From Pseudisothecium myosuroides (Eukaryota; Streptophyta; Bryopsida; Hypnales; Lembophyllaceae), in the NCBI GenBank assembly GCA_951799445.1, contig OX637290.1, positions 5,582,501 through 5,646,500 of the forward strand: a stretch of DNA of 64,000 nucleotides, read 5' to 3'. The notes under the pieces were generated by a model, which was not told where the DNA came from, did not search any database, and worked only from the letters and a program-made list of their open reading frames with translations. How positions within the stretch are numbered: the stretch's first letter is position 1; each line of letters begins with the position of its first letter. Positions 10,859 through 23,900 of the stretch are shown here, piece by piece. A program made the translations under genes and the position numbers.

Positions 10859-11090
10859 TGATTACGAGAGTCAAAGGAAAACGGGGACCCACTCACCCGC
10901 TCTCCAACCCTTTCACCGGAGCTCTCCCGAGCCAGAGAGCTTCGGCAGTCGTTTAATGTACGCCATCGTGTCTTCCACAGGCCACACGATTACGAGAGTC
11001 AAAGGGAAAACGCGGGACCCACTCACCCGCTCTTCAACCCTTTCACCGGAGCTCTCCCGAGCCAGCGAGCTTCCGCAGTCGTCTCCCTCA
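10859..11090. repeat. 128-bp-period tandem duplication upstream of the LysM gene
   Basis: The block beginning gattacgagagtcaaagg recurs 128 bp later with only scattered differences. It includes acccactcacccgctc and ccctttcaccggagctctcc. It lies 200-430 bp upstream of a TATA tract, so it may duplicate promoter elements. It is GC-rich compared with its surroundings. Confidence 0.85.
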
Positions 11091-11292
11091 GCCCGAGAAG
11101 CGCCTCCGACGCCATTTTGGCATGTCGTGCTCGTCCCTTGGGATTCGGGCCGCACAGGAACCGATCGAGTCTATCGTCCCGACACAAATATTAATAAGTT
11201 GAGAGTCGAATCCCTTACTGTCGCCACGAGCGGTCGTCATTCGCCCAGTGCACGTGACAATTGCACGCGCCCAGCAATTTTTCCTTATACAG

Positions 11293-11312
11293 TATATATA
11301 TATATATATACT
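11293..11312 (+). promoter_or_regulatory. TATA tract, candidate core promoter of the LysM gene
   Basis: An alternating (TA)n run lies about 680 bp upstream of the LysM start codon. Transcription starting near 11330, with a 5' UTR intron ending at the gcgcag acceptor at 11981-11986, would explain the distance. This is inferred from position only. Confidence 0.45.
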
Positions 11313-11993
11313 CTGTCCATGCCAGCTCGATCGATCAAGCCACAGTAGTGCGATCGTGTGTCGCGCTAATTAATAAGAATAAGAGCATCTTATTGGTCCT
11401 GATGAGCCTGGCGGCTTTTGATTAGTTTCGTGTGAGCTACTGGGGAGTGGGTTTTTGCGTGGGTTTTTGGGTTGTTGCGACGCTGCTCGGTCATTGGGGA
11501 GTCCGCCTGGTGGATCGGTCGATCGGAGGACCTGTATCACGGGTGAGGACTGGCAGTTGGTTGATTGTGGCGTGGAATCGTGAGCAACTGTGTCTTGAGA
11601 AAAGTTGTGAGCACGCACTTGTGATAGGGTTTTTTTATTTGTCTCGTTTCCTTGTGTTTTTTGAAGTTTGAGGGGGAAGGTCGATCACTTGAATGGCTAT
11701 ATATTGTTTTCGTGTCTGTGCTTCGGTAGCGTCGCGGTATAGGAATCACTTACAAAACGGTTGACGTTTAACCCTGGTGCATTTGCATTTCGTGGGGTTT
11801 TCTACGGCGACTTTTTTGAGGTGTTTTCTTAGTTAAGCAAGTCTACATGCATCAGCGGCAGCGTTGGATTTTGCCTAATGTATAATGTTTCATCTCAAAG
11901 TCGTCTACACTCTGTCTGCAATGTTGTTTTCGGATCGCATATTAAAATTTGCTTTCGTCATGTAACAATTTGTTTTCGTTGCGCAGTGTGAGA

Positions 11994-13058
11994 ATGGCAA
12001 CAAACGGTACCACCCCAGCTGCGAAGCCGGCGAGTAAACCGCCTGGAGGCAAGAAACCTATCAAGGATGAGACCCTGGCGAAGGCTGCAGGTGCTGTCAT
12101 TGCCGGCGGCATCGTTTGGAGCCTGTTCAAATCAGTCACCGGACGAGGGAAACGGCAACAGGTGCATTCTCAAGAACACACCACGAAGGAGGCTATCACG
12201 GTAAGGAAATCATCAGAAATGCCCAAATTGGGTCTCGTCTTTTCGACATTTTTGAGCAGTCATATACAGTAGGAAATTGTTTGGTTCCATTCTTCTACTT
12301 ACCGGCACATGCAACGCTCTTCACTGATTCTAATTATATAAAATTAGTTCCACTCTAAATTATATGTTTCTCCATTTGATCAGTTGAATTTGGTCATTTT
12401 AAAACCTTGGTCTTTGGAGGGTAAGATGCTTGTATTTTTGAGCTAGCTCCGAGATTCTAACTCGAGCTTTCGGGGTCGTAGGAGAAGAGCCACACATCGA
12501 GCAAGGACGTTGAACATATCAACAAGGAGTTGGAACACAAGGCAAAAGGTGTTGCTCACAGTGCTGATCACAGGGGATATGAAATCAAGCACACTCTAGA
12601 AGCCGCCGGAACTAAAATTTCTCACTTTGGACACAAGAAGTCGGATGGCAAGACAATTCAAGTGTTCAAGGGCGACACTCTGTGGGGCATTGCTAAGAAA
12701 CACAATGTATGTCCTCTTGTCAACCTTTCCTTCCAAGAATTTTGTCAACATAAATTTTGTTCATTTGTTTTTTGCAGCCCTTTTTTCAGTGTATCTGAAT
12801 TTCTTATGCAATTTCAGTGGGAGGTTATAGATCGCTTGAGTATAAATAGATGAGTTGCTGGCAAGTGGGGTTCAATCTGTTTCCAGTTTGGTGGACAGGT
12901 CCTTAACGGTTCTAGTATCCTCTTATCTTAATGTGTTTACAACTGTGTGTTGACATGCTGTTTGAAATTAGGTGTCTGTTGAAGCATTGATGGCAACTAA
13001 TGGAATTCAAAATGGAGACAACATATCTGCTGGAGAATCGATCATCGTGCCCAAATGA
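11994..13058 (+). CDS. LysM-domain protein, 172 aa, three exons
   Basis: Exons 11994-12200, 12482-12706 and 12972-13058 join in phase 0 at GT-AG introns and give 172 residues. The N-terminus is basic and Pro/Lys-rich with no clear signal peptide. A short hydrophobic segment at residues 31-45 (AAGAVIAGGIVW) could associate with a membrane. The C-terminus is one LysM domain, residues about 127-172 (VFKGDTLWGIAKKHN through NGIQNGDNISAGESIIVPK). It is split by intron 2 after the first helix. LysM folds bind N-acetylglucosamine polymers such as chitin or peptidoglycan. Small plant LysM proteins without a kinase are common and mostly uncharacterised. A gcgcag acceptor just before the ATG suggests a 5' UTR intron. 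Function and location are otherwise unknown. Confidence 0.88.
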
Positions 13059-14940
13059 TGGAACCGATCCAATTGGTTTTGTTGCTATGCCCCTCCTTTG
13101 CAGAGCGAGGAAAACTATAGAATAGCATTATGCTCCTCGTGTGATACTGTTTGGAATAGCAACTCTTCTAATGTATCATCTTCTAGTCTCTGTGGTTTCT
13201 AGATAATTCACGTACCTGAATCTGAGCACACGACAGGTCGTGTAATAAGCGTGTGGCAGCTTTTGAAGCTGATTGTGTAATGCGTTGAAGTCTGACAGTT
13301 ATTTTTTGATAATTCGTCTTCACCACCATCCTGTAACTTGTGAATTCGTAGTGTGATCTTGTATGTGAGTGAGTGCACTCTGGTGAATCATTGCAAGAAT
13401 CTGTTTCAGTTCGGTGGACGTGCACTAGAATCTTGTGTACCTTATACCTACATCGCAGGTTTCATGTAGTAGAAATTACCAATTGCCAAGATCATTCACG
13501 CAAACCAGAGCAGTTTCTTGCACTGCCCTACCTTTCATGAAGATTTTTTATGAGCAGTTTGTGATGGAGGAAAATTGGTTGAAGAGCTTGCAAAGAGTCT
13601 TAATCTTGCATATTATCGTGTTGAAATATTCCAAATATCCATCTTCCCAGGAGAAAAAAAGAGTGAATATATGTTTAAGAAACCCTCAATGCTGACAAGG
13701 ATATTTAGCAGAGATCAAAGAGAAAAATGGTGTACTCACATTGGGGAGGTGGTGTCCACAATTTCCGTTGAGTATGCAGACTCTTCACCAAACTCCAAAA
13801 GATGCCAACTTGTGTCAAGTCGATCCTTGATGTGCGTGACTACTTTTCCTAATTTGGATCAACCTTTTCATTGTCATTTGTTGACATTAGAGGATTTTTG
13901 AGCTCTCAAGAGGGCCTTTACTAGGAGAGGAGGTTGGAAGGGTGCTTTTGAATTTAATGTTGTCCTTGAGGAAGACTAATCCCCTATTTCTACTCACTGG
14001 AAAGGAAAAAATTATGATGAATTTTTGTAGGACAAACAGCTCCCATTGAAGACCATCATAAAGCTTTGTGAGGGTTTTACTATTTTAAATTTACAGGTTT
14101 GTCATTTTAAATTTCATCATCATGACTTGAGACTCACACAAGCACTTGTATACAAGATATCAACAGCGATGAGTGTCCACTGGGCACAACATAAATTGCA
14201 CCCACAAGCAAGCATTTCAACAAACATTGTTGCTCTTCTTCTCCTAGGCTTACTCTACACATACTTTCATATTCAAGTCAAATCAGAAACCTCAATATAT
14301 AAACTGCTATTCAAATTTAATACTACATAATATTGATTACTTGTTTTGTCATATACTAAGGTCTTTGCAAGTACTTCACACAAGATAGCAACAATCAAGT
14401 AGGTACTTGGGCTACTGCTTTTACTCCTCAACAAATAGGGGAGCCAGTCAATCTCTAGGGCCTTCTATTGAGCTCGAAAATCCTCTAATGTCTTGTTTTC
14501 AAAGACTTAAGTAGTAGGCTTAGGGCCGATTTACACCAGGGCCAAGAAAGTTCCTAGAAATTGGCAAAACATTATCTACTTTAGCTATGTAGGATTCCAA
14601 ATAGATTTCTCTTCCATGAATAAAGGTATGGACCATGACCAAAGTGTAAACCCAACTTGGACCACACCTATCTCTCCACTAATCCCTACTTGGATAATTC
14701 AAGAGGGCCTTCAATCCAACTTTAGTATAAATTGGCCCTTAATCAACCCATTGAAGATAGATCTTTACACCAAACTTTTTGGAATACTACAATATAATTC
14801 TAAAAATTGATGCCAAAAGGTTAGCGAAATTATTTTTCCCCAGAAAATAAAAATTGTATAGAATAAACATGAATTTGGAAGGAATATTGTTATTTTTTTG
14901 GTAACTATTAAATGAATTTGTTTTCTCAACCTCAATTATA
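13059..14940. other. Intergenic
   Basis: The first few hundred bases are probably the LysM 3' UTR. The rest is AT-rich. Short frames at 13435-13901 and 14046-14330 have no recognisable protein features. I see no RNA gene or repeat. Confidence 0.6.
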
Positions 14941-15364
14941 TATAAGGTAGTCTACTCTAAAATCGATCGTCTTCTTGAAATTGATCCTATAAAAAGCTAT
15001 AGAATGAATATAGGGTGGTCTTCAAATGGACCACTTTAGCCATTGATTGAATTGAGAAAAAAGTATTGAGTATTCTTTATTGCAAGAGCCAATCATTGAC
15101 CTTGATTTCCTCAAATCACTTTAGAATTTGCAAGTGAACGCATTTAGAAAGACCTCGAGGCACAAATAGGTACCTTCAACAGAAACCTTTGAAAATTCAT
15201 AACCAATTCAAAAATACTTCAAAAAATATGAAACCACTTGTATTATGTTTGGTATCTATTTTAATTTCTCTTAAAAACGAGTTTTAAATATTTTTGTTCA
15301 TACAAACCTATGAAAAAGGCAGACCAGCCCTTAAATGGTTACATTTAGAGTAGACTATCTTATA
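14941..15364. mobile_element. MITE with about 21-bp terminal inverted repeats
   Basis: The left end TATAAGGTAGTCTACTCTAA and the right end (reverse complement) TATAAGATAGTCTACTCTAA are near-identical inverted repeats 424 bp apart. The outer TATA could include a TA target duplication. There is no coding capacity, and the superfamily is uncertain. Confidence 0.65.
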
Positions 15365-16734
15365 CTTATACCGGTATGAAGTGCTAGTCTTGATAGTAGA
15401 GTATACTGGGGTATAATTCATTTACAAATTTTCCAAACAATTTTCACTAGAAAGTTCAACAACTTTAGGAAGCTCTAGCATGCTCAAAAATGAACCAATT
15501 TTGGAACCACAAAATGCATTGCAATTGCAATGATGTGCACTTCAACTTCATAAAAATGATATAACAATTTGAATTGCTTTTATATATTGTCTACCATTTC
15601 ATAAAGAACCTTTGGAAGATAGTCAAAGATTTTTTGCATTTGGTGAAGAACAAGCAAGAAATCATACAATCGATTCAAGTGGTATGAAATTAAGTATCTC
15701 TAAAGCAATTTTGAAGATTCATTTCTTATATGTACCATTGAATACAAGTTGTAATTTTCACAAATGTTGGCAACACTAGATAATACATAGTGTACATTAG
15801 AAAACATCAAACTCTTTGTATGATTCTCAACTACATATGTGTGTTTGTATTGATGATAAAGTAGACTTCAGTGTGATTCCAACACAATTCAAAATTCAAA
15901 ATTCCGTTCAATTTTGAGCATACACGGGCCTCCCAAAGTTGACCTAATCTCAGCAAGATGCAAAAATTCGTAAATGAACTGGTAAAAAATATCTGCTCTA
16001 AAGACATTTCTAAGACTGTGAAATATCCTTGAGAAGAGGTGTGTGAATCCTTATAATGTGATTGCTCTCTTCATGACCTTCATAGAAGTGAAATTTGCAA
16101 TTGAACCTATACGAGATCAGTTTTGGGGGAGCAATACACCCAATGGCTTGTCCAGTCGTATCCCCTTGTTTTGGAGGCAGTCCACGGGATTCTTTCAAAG
16201 GCCTGGAAGGACATAGAGTCACACAACTGTTTGTTTAATTCCATTGAAACCAATACGTCCTGGAAGATCAAAATAATCCTGAAACATGATCAGTTTTCAT
16301 CAAAAGCCAGTGTCTCTTAGTACCCAGCCGCCACCGCAAAGGAACAAGCCACTCTTTAGAATTTGCAGATGAAGTGAACCATGATGAACTTCATGAATCG
16401 TTTCACAGTTTTTTCGAGAAGCCGACAACAATTGAACAAGAACTGAACTTGATTGAACACAGCTTGGCGAAAGATGTGTATACTCACGTCCTGTGAGATC
16501 AAAAGGAATGCAGCACTGAATCAAAAAGAATGCATTTGCTCACTCTTGATTGATCTGCATCAAAAAATTTGTACCTGAATTTTGTTCCAAGACTGAGAAA
16601 TTATCGGCACATGAAATGCAAACCAACGAGTGCACCAAGAATGTCTTTGTCGTAATTTAAAACGAACTCGCAGCAAGTATATATCGAGGATAACAAAGTT
16701 GGAGTCTTTACCGACCTTACCGAGGTGAGCGTGC
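15365..16734. other. Intergenic, upstream of the SIS gene
   Basis: AT-rich up to about 16.0 kb, then more balanced. A TATA-like sequence (gtatatatcgagg, about 16676-16688) lies roughly 55 bp before the start codon of the next gene and may be its core promoter, implying a short leader. I see no other features. Confidence 0.5.
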
Positions 16735-17919
16735 ATGTGTGCAAGAATTTCAGCAATGGCGTCCCCAGTTATGGTGCAAACCTCGTTATCCTTCATGGCC
16801 ATCCAAGCGTTGGCCGAGATTCACCGCGTCTTCAACCGCGCCGAGCGCGATAAACAGGATCCCTGTGTGCCGATCGTGAAAGAGATCATGAAAGCCAGAG
16901 ACAAGGTGATTGTTTTGCACGGACTTGGGAGAGAGGGTCTCATCATCCGCGGCTTCGCCATGCGCCTCTTCCACTTAGGGTTACGCAAAGTGCACATGTT
17001 CGGCGACATGTGCACGCCGCTGCTGAAAGCCGGGGACCTCCTCATTGTGTCTAGCGGACCCGGGTGGCCCAGCAGCGTCGACCCCATCATCGGCGAGGCG
17101 ACAGCGTCAGGTGCCAGGGCTTTGGTCATCACCGCCAAACCCGACGGCGCCGCGGCGGCACTCGCCACCACGGTTGCAGTCGTCCCCGCGCAGACGATGG
17201 CGGATCCCGACTTCCCCGGCGAGGGAGAATCGGCTGATGTGCACCCGGAATGCCCTATGATGGTGGGAGGGAAAATGCCGTGGCAGCTTCCGCACAGCAA
17301 TCAGAGGGCATCCATGGTGCCTGCTGGGGATGCTATGGCGGCATCAAACCCGAGCAAGGCCAAACTCTCTGCAAAACTTGACGAAATGATCGCGAAAGCA
17401 GATTCGGACAAGACCCGAGGCTCCCAACGAGGCTCCCAAGTGCGAGGCTCGCAGATTGGAGATGCAGATTTGGACAAGGCCCGAGGCTCACAACGAGGCT
17501 CACAAGTGCGAGGCTCGCAGAGTGGAGATGGAGATTTGAAAGCAGGAATCACGCTGTACCCACCCGAGCCTGCTCGATTTGCGGTGACGGACAACAAGAT
17601 TTTGCCCATGGGAAGCGCATACGAGGGCGCGCTCTTCATCCTGTTCGAGATTGTGGTGTACACGCTGCGGGAAAAACTGCAGGAGACGCTGCCAGTCATG
17701 CGCGGGAGGAATACGAACTTGGATCACTTCCCGCCGGAGCACGCTTGCGGACCGCCGCCGCCATCGCCACCGCCCACGCCGCCGGACGAGTGCGGCCGCT
17801 ACCACAAACACGCGCCTACGTCCGACTCGGGGCTGCCGCATATGCCCTTTGTGGAAGAAGAGCCTGCGGCCGCCGCGCAACTCGCCGCTGCTGCGGCCAA
17901 ACTTTCGGTAAAAAAGTAA
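16735..17919 (+). CDS. SIS-domain protein resembling 6-phospho-3-hexuloisomerase, 394 aa, single exon
   Basis: Residues about 25-160 form a sugar isomerase (SIS) fold: KVIVLHGLGREGLIIRGFAM, RLFHLGLRKVHMFGD, DLLIVSSGPGWPSSVD and ARALVITAKPDGAA. The closing SIS helix comes much later, at about residues 287-323 (LPMGSAYEGALFILFEI, then RGRNTNLDHF), like the C-terminal end of microbial 6-phospho-3-hexuloisomerases. In between is an insert of about 120 residues, including two copies of a 22-residue repeat rich in RGSQ. The C-terminal tail has a Pro run and an Ala-rich stretch. The enzyme family isomerises hexulose 6-phosphates. Activity here is unproven, because the insert could alter the active site. 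The gene is GC-rich and intronless against AT-rich neighbours, so old bacterial transfer or retroposition is possible. Another in-frame ATG lies at 16756; start choice is uncertain. Confidence 0.85.
   Translation: MCARISAMASPVMVQTSLSFMAIQALAEIHRVFNRAERDKQDPCVPIVKEIMKARDKVIVLHGLGREGLIIRGFAMRLFHLGLRKVHMFGDMCTPLLKAGDLLIVSSGPGWPSSVDPIIGEATASGARALVITAKPDGAAAALATTVAVVPAQTMADPDFPGEGESADVHPECPMMVGGKMPWQLPHSNQRASMVPAGDAMAASNPSKAKLSAKLDEMIAKADSDKTRGSQRGSQVRGSQIGDADLDKARGSQRGSQVRGSQSGDGDLKAGITLYPPEPARFAVTDNKILPMGSAYEGALFILFEIVVYTLREKLQETLPVMRGRNTNLDHFPPEHACGPPPPSPPPTPPDECGRYHKHAPTSDSGLPHMPFVEEEPAAAAQLAAAAAKLSVKK
17407..17538 (+). repeat. Two in-frame copies of a 66-bp coding repeat in the SIS gene
   Basis: The unit from gacaagacccgaggctccca to ggagatgcagatttg occurs twice in tandem and encodes D-K-x-RGSQRGSQVRGSQ-x-GD-x-DL. 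Each unit itself contains three RGSQ-like submotifs, so the stretch probably grew by nested duplication. Confidence 0.92.
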
Positions 17920-20900
17920 ATTGGGTGTAAGTTAGGAGGAGCATGTAGCAAGCATTTAATGTAAGGTAGAAACACCTATTCCCGTTCATTTAAGGTAATG
18001 GATATAGATGTAGTCAAATTCACAATTAGGTGGTATTTTTGCGCCGCAGGTAAATGGAAATCATTAAAAATTTAAATTTAGATTTGGAATTTTTATATTT
18101 TCTTGTGAATTTTCGAACTTAGAAACTTCAAACTGTTCATTAGGTGCATGTTTGAAGCACATGAAAAAGATCCAAAACCATTTATTTATTGCTTCTTATT
18201 TTACAATCATCAAGCATCATTTGTAAAGTAGGAGACATTCAAAGTGAATCAGGTAGTTCTACCTTAATTTAGTATCATCGTAAATCGAGAGAATTTGTTT
18301 GATAACCATTGTTGAATGTTATGGAACTCTCATGTTCTAATTATATAAAGAAAATTGGAAAGTAAAGTTGGGTTGAGTCCAAGAATGGCAATGTATAAAA
18401 ATTATAAGAGATCAAGTTAAAATGACCTAATTTCAGTATGCTTAATTTGAACTCTGTGCAAGAAGCATCTACTTGTTTTTTGAATTTTGTAAGACAAGTA
18501 TTTGGGAACATGCTGCGATTTGAGTGATCTTAATTTATGCAATTTGGAGAGTGTCAGGCACTTTTAAGTGTGTTTTTTGTTTTTTTTAATTCTTGAAAAA
18601 AAACTAAAAGTTTCTTCTATTATAAGTTGTTTCATATTCTTTGATTTCTTTACAAAAATTAGTTGTTTTGAAGTAGAAATTGCATGAGGCTCTATAAACG
18701 TCCCCACATACCTTTATAATTGGAATTGAAGAATGCAATATGTATTTTTGTGATAGAAAACATGTTTAGAGTCTAAATTGTTTTTGCACCTTCTACTTTT
18801 GTCATTTAGTATCCCTTTGCTCCTCAACCAAAAAATATGACACTTTAATAATTGCACATTTATTTAACGCCAAAATGCCCAAAGCACCATATTTTTGTGT
18901 TGAATAAACTTTAAAAGTAAAATAAAATCTTATCAATGTACTATTCATTCATTCATTCATTTATTTATTAATATCCTTTATAGTTTATTTTGAGCTTATT
19001 ATTTTTTATTTTTCAATTGAAGATTTTGTGCAAGGGTATTCATTGCAAATCTTGATTTTTTAGTACTAGGGACTCTTGCAATTGAGCCTCCGTACATTGA
19101 GTCTTAAGGGGAAACCACATTGAAAAATTCATTTAAAAAAATTGTAGAGTAGATTTTAAGAAGTTGTAAATCGATTGTCATTATGCTTGTTATGTCCTTT
19201 AATCTCTTATTTTTCTCATGACCTCAATTTTAGACTTGAACGTGTAAAAAGAGGATTGAAAGTCTTTTAATAATTTTTACAATTTTCACAATTTCTTGAC
19301 GAAACATTATAATCTTTCAATCTATAAATAATATTGTTATATTTGTTTTTTCTATCTAATTTGTAACACATCTAGTTTGAATTTGTTTAGTTACATTTCT
19401 TTAAGTTGATAAAACTTATCAAAACTTGGGCTATTTGTTTAGTTTGGAGTAAACTCTTAGAATTTCAAAAAAAGCCTTGGGCATTTAGGATTAACAACTA
19501 GAATGGATTTGTCTTAGAACTATCTCTACGAGCTAGAAACATCTTCTATTTGAAATCTATTTATTGGAAGGGGTGTATATATATGATAAATATTTTAGAA
19601 TTGCAATGCTTTAGGTATTGTACTTCCAATCCAATTTCAAGAAATTCATTATAAATTCAATCAAAGTAAAAGAATATGAATTCTAAAAAATTTGATGTAA
19701 ATTCAATTTTTTTTTCAAGAAATATTAGCAAAAATGATTTTGAAATGTTTAATCCTTTTGAAAATGTTCATTAATGCTTAAAAAGATGTTTAATGGACAC
19801 ACTACTTTAAGTACAATCACCAAAGAGTGTTTGAATGTGCATTTTCAAGATATGGTTCTATTTTAACCTCTAAAGTCCCAAGACCCATTTTCTGTCAAAA
19901 AGCCACTCAAAACTGTCATTTCTGCCACATTAACCTATAATAGCAAAAAAAATGTTTTTTTCAAAATCTAACCATAGGATCTTGTACTTCACTTGTCTGA
20001 GAGCATGTGGTAAAAATTTCATCAAATTTGACAGTATGGATTGGAAGATTTTAGCAATCAAAGTCAAACAAAAAGCTTTTTTTCAAGAACATGCTTAGAT
20101 TGCCCAAAAAACAAGATTGTCCATAACTTTTTCATCACTAGTCCAAATAGAATGAATCAAAGTTTCACATGTAGACAAAAATATACTACCCACCAACCTC
20201 TGTTTTTAGTAGTTTAGAAAAAAAAATTTGAAAAATTTAGACTTTTTGTGAATTTTTTTGGACTGCCCGTCGACCTCCGTTGTTGGCTTTTTGTGCCATA
20301 ACTTTTGCTTCTAGGCACCGATTGAAATTAAAAAAATTATATTTCCAAGAAGCTTATGTATTTTTTTAGGTTCACAAAAAAAAATTAGAAGATTATGATG
20401 AATATTGAGATCGTATGAGCCTACCTGAAGTCGCATTTTGGCCCCCGTAGGGCCAATGGGACTTTAGGGGTTAAGCTATTTTTTGGAGGATCTTGTTGAA
20501 AATTTAAAAAAGACTTCCAACACAAGTTAACATATATATTTTTGAACATTGTTGTACACATTATGAATTCTCAAAACATTAATTCTTGATACACATATTT
20601 TGAAGTTATAAATTTTAGACTGACTTTGCAGTAGGTTTGCAATTTGTTTTGCTTATTTTACATTCTAAAAATTTATCATGATGTGAATAACTTTGATTGA
20701 ACCAACATTTATACCACATTGTGAACTAAATGACAATATTGAAAGAAACACTATTGACCTTTTAAAAGATCAGACATTAGATGAGATTGAGTGTCTTTGT
20801 ATTTTTCTTTCTATTTATTAAACCAATGAGATCCTCATTAATATGCTAAACAAATAAAAACTGAAATTGTAGGTTGAAGAACATCATATTTTTATATGTT

Positions 20901-23900
20901 AGAATTGTACTAGTTATTATGTTAGTATTCACAATGATAATTATGAAGTAATAAGTATAATACTCTGCCAAATGCAGAACAAGTTTTCAAAAATAGAGTT
21001 CTTTAAAAATTTCATGAGTGGCAGTTATAATTCATTGATAGATAGTTGTGTTTGCAAATAATTTTCACATTAGAATCAATAATTTTAAATTAGTGTTATC
21101 TAATATTTCAAAGCTAATTCACTAAAATTCTTCTATTTGACAATTTGAATGGTAAATTTTACAAAAATAAATCTAGGAATGTCTCAAAATTAATTGTCAT
21201 CTAAATTCAAAACCTTTAGAGGACCCAAGGTATAAATTATTTATTAATATTATCAAAATATTTTCATATTTCAAAAAGTCATTGTTACTTCACTCCAAAT
21301 ATCAAAATTCATGATTCAATACAAATAAAAGTTTATAAAATATAGGACAAAAATTTGATTTCAAATTTTAACAAAAATTCATTTTTATTTTTATTTTGTT
21401 TTTCTACTTCATTGAAATTCTAATTACCATCTTAAAAATCATTGTGATCATTTAGTATTATAAGACCAAAGACAATTTTATCAAAATTATTTGTTATAAA
21501 AATTTTATAAGACACTTTTTAAATGTGTTTGATTTCAATCATTGTTATTGAAAGACCCTGAAGTATTTTGAACCCCTCTAATATCCAATTTTTCAAATAC
21601 AAATCTTTTTCATTTACAAGGGAGTCATGATTTGACTAGTTTTTTAATTATAGTATTCAACATGTTGTTTTTTAACAAAGTCATTTTGTTTTTTTGAAAC
21701 GCATGAAATATTTTCACATAATTATTCTTCCATTTTTTGTGTAGCTTTTTGTTCATATTAAATTTCAAAATATTGACAAACAAAAAAACACAAACTTCAA
21801 TAGCTTTTGTATGATGGTTTTTAAAACACATATTTCATTCAAATTCTTGAAGTTTGTTTTGAAAGATTACATTCTAATTCACAAAATACCATGACATAGT
21901 AATTTCAATACAAAAAAATTACATAAATTTTTGCACATTTAAATCATATCAAAGACATTTTAAATTTATAAAGATTCAAAGGAAAATATGGATGCAAAAA
22001 TCAAGAAGCAATATTTAATACTATATTTGGATGATATTTTTTCATTCAAAAATGTATGCTAGTAAGTGATCAAGCAAGTGAAGTTCTTCTAGTACTAAAT
22101 CCTTTCAAATTGTATATTAAAGTTTGCAAAGATTATTTTGGGGACCCTACTACAAATACTATAAAATTTTCAAAAAATTTAAGCAAGGTAAAATCTATAC
22201 TTCAAAGGTTTTTTTTAATTGTTAGGTTTGCTTAAGCAAAAGAAGTCATTTTGAATATAAAAAATCAAGCTCTAAGGATAAAAAGAAATTTGAGTATTGA
22301 AATATAGCACTTTGTATAAAATTAAAAAACAACTAATGTATCTTGAACTTAACACAATGATGTAGAATGATAAACCAAGTTGCACACAACAAACTAAATG
22401 AAAATTGCTATTTTTCAATATGATAAAAGAGAGTTTGATTATTCAACTTAGGATATTTTACACTTAAATAGTATTTGCATAGACTAACCGAATGACTATA
22501 CAAGCATAATGATCTATAGAACTAGGATAAGTTTGTTTTTCAATCATTATCGGTTGTAAAGTTTGATAAATTTTTATATTGTCTTTAATATTTTACTTAT
22601 TAATATAAAATAGGTTGAAATTTTTAACAATACATAAATCTATAAACCAACCCTTTATCAAAAGACAAAAGGTAGGACATGCTCTATGATATTATACATG
22701 TTGCTATGCATTGGTGGGACTTGAATTTGCACCTTTTGAGTAAAAAAGTGTTTTTTAAGATAAAAAGATGCCCTTTTAGTTTTGGAGGCACATAAGTCCT
22801 TCCATCTCTAACTTGCATGAAACACATATATTTCTAATTTGTATTCTTAATAATTCTAATTAGCCATGATTCAATTATTCTTTAGGCATGTTAACAAGGT
22901 TGAATTATTTTAAGCTGTAGATATTTAAGTAAATTTGGCATATAGTCAGAGCCTTTAAGGTCTACACAAAATTGTTAGAGGCCAAAGTTAAAAAAAGATT
23001 TAGACTGGTTAGAATTTAAAAATTAGAATGACATTTAAATTTTTTCAAACATTCATTTGTAGCTTGTATTCAACAAATAAAATAGGCAAGTTTGTTCCAC
23101 TTCATTTTTCACTATTGATAATTTTTCATTGCAAAAATAATAGATGAAAGAAAATCCAAACTACTTAAGTGTTCATTGTAACATAATTGTTGGTCAATGT
23201 CCCTTCCACTATTTCAGAGAAAAGTGGAAAGAATTTGAATGCAAAGTTGTCCATAGGTCCTAAAATGGTCAAAAACAAGTAGCACATTTTGAGAATGAAT
23301 CCTAGTCAAATCTTTGATTTTAAGTGTTGGTCTTTTGAGTCAATCATTAGATAGAATCATGGATAGAATAGAATGGTTTAACACTAAATATAGAAAAAAA
23401 GATTTAACTACTAAAGGTTTAATACTAACGCTAGTATTAAACTTTGGCGTCTTTTCAGGATTATCAATGATAGATAAAAGTTTCATCACATATATATTGT
23501 TAAGAGTGATATTTGCAAAGTGAATGCTATCCAACAATGTATCTACATTGGATCCTTACACACAATGTCCGGAAAGTTTTTGGAGTTGCCTCAATAATTT
23601 GCCTCCTCTTTATAGAAGGAGTTAGGTTTTTTTTTCCAAGGGCACCAATTGCTTCGTTTCCTTATCAAAATCTCTTGGTTCATTTCTTCTAGGATCAAAT
23701 TCTCATTAGCCACTTTCCTTCAATTTTGAATTTGCAAAGTCTATAATCCTCTTCTTTCAATGAAATGTTGTTTTTTAAAACTAAAACTTTAAATTTCATT
23801 ACATCAAGTAGACATTGACAACAAAGAAAGGGCTGACCACCACAACCAATTCTAAAGTGATATACACCATTGCCATATCCAAACCCTCCAAGCCCTTCAA

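Noticed and set aside
17301..17880. Long minus-strand frames opposite the SIS gene
   Set aside because: They are shadows of GC-rich coding sequence with strong codon bias on the plus strand.
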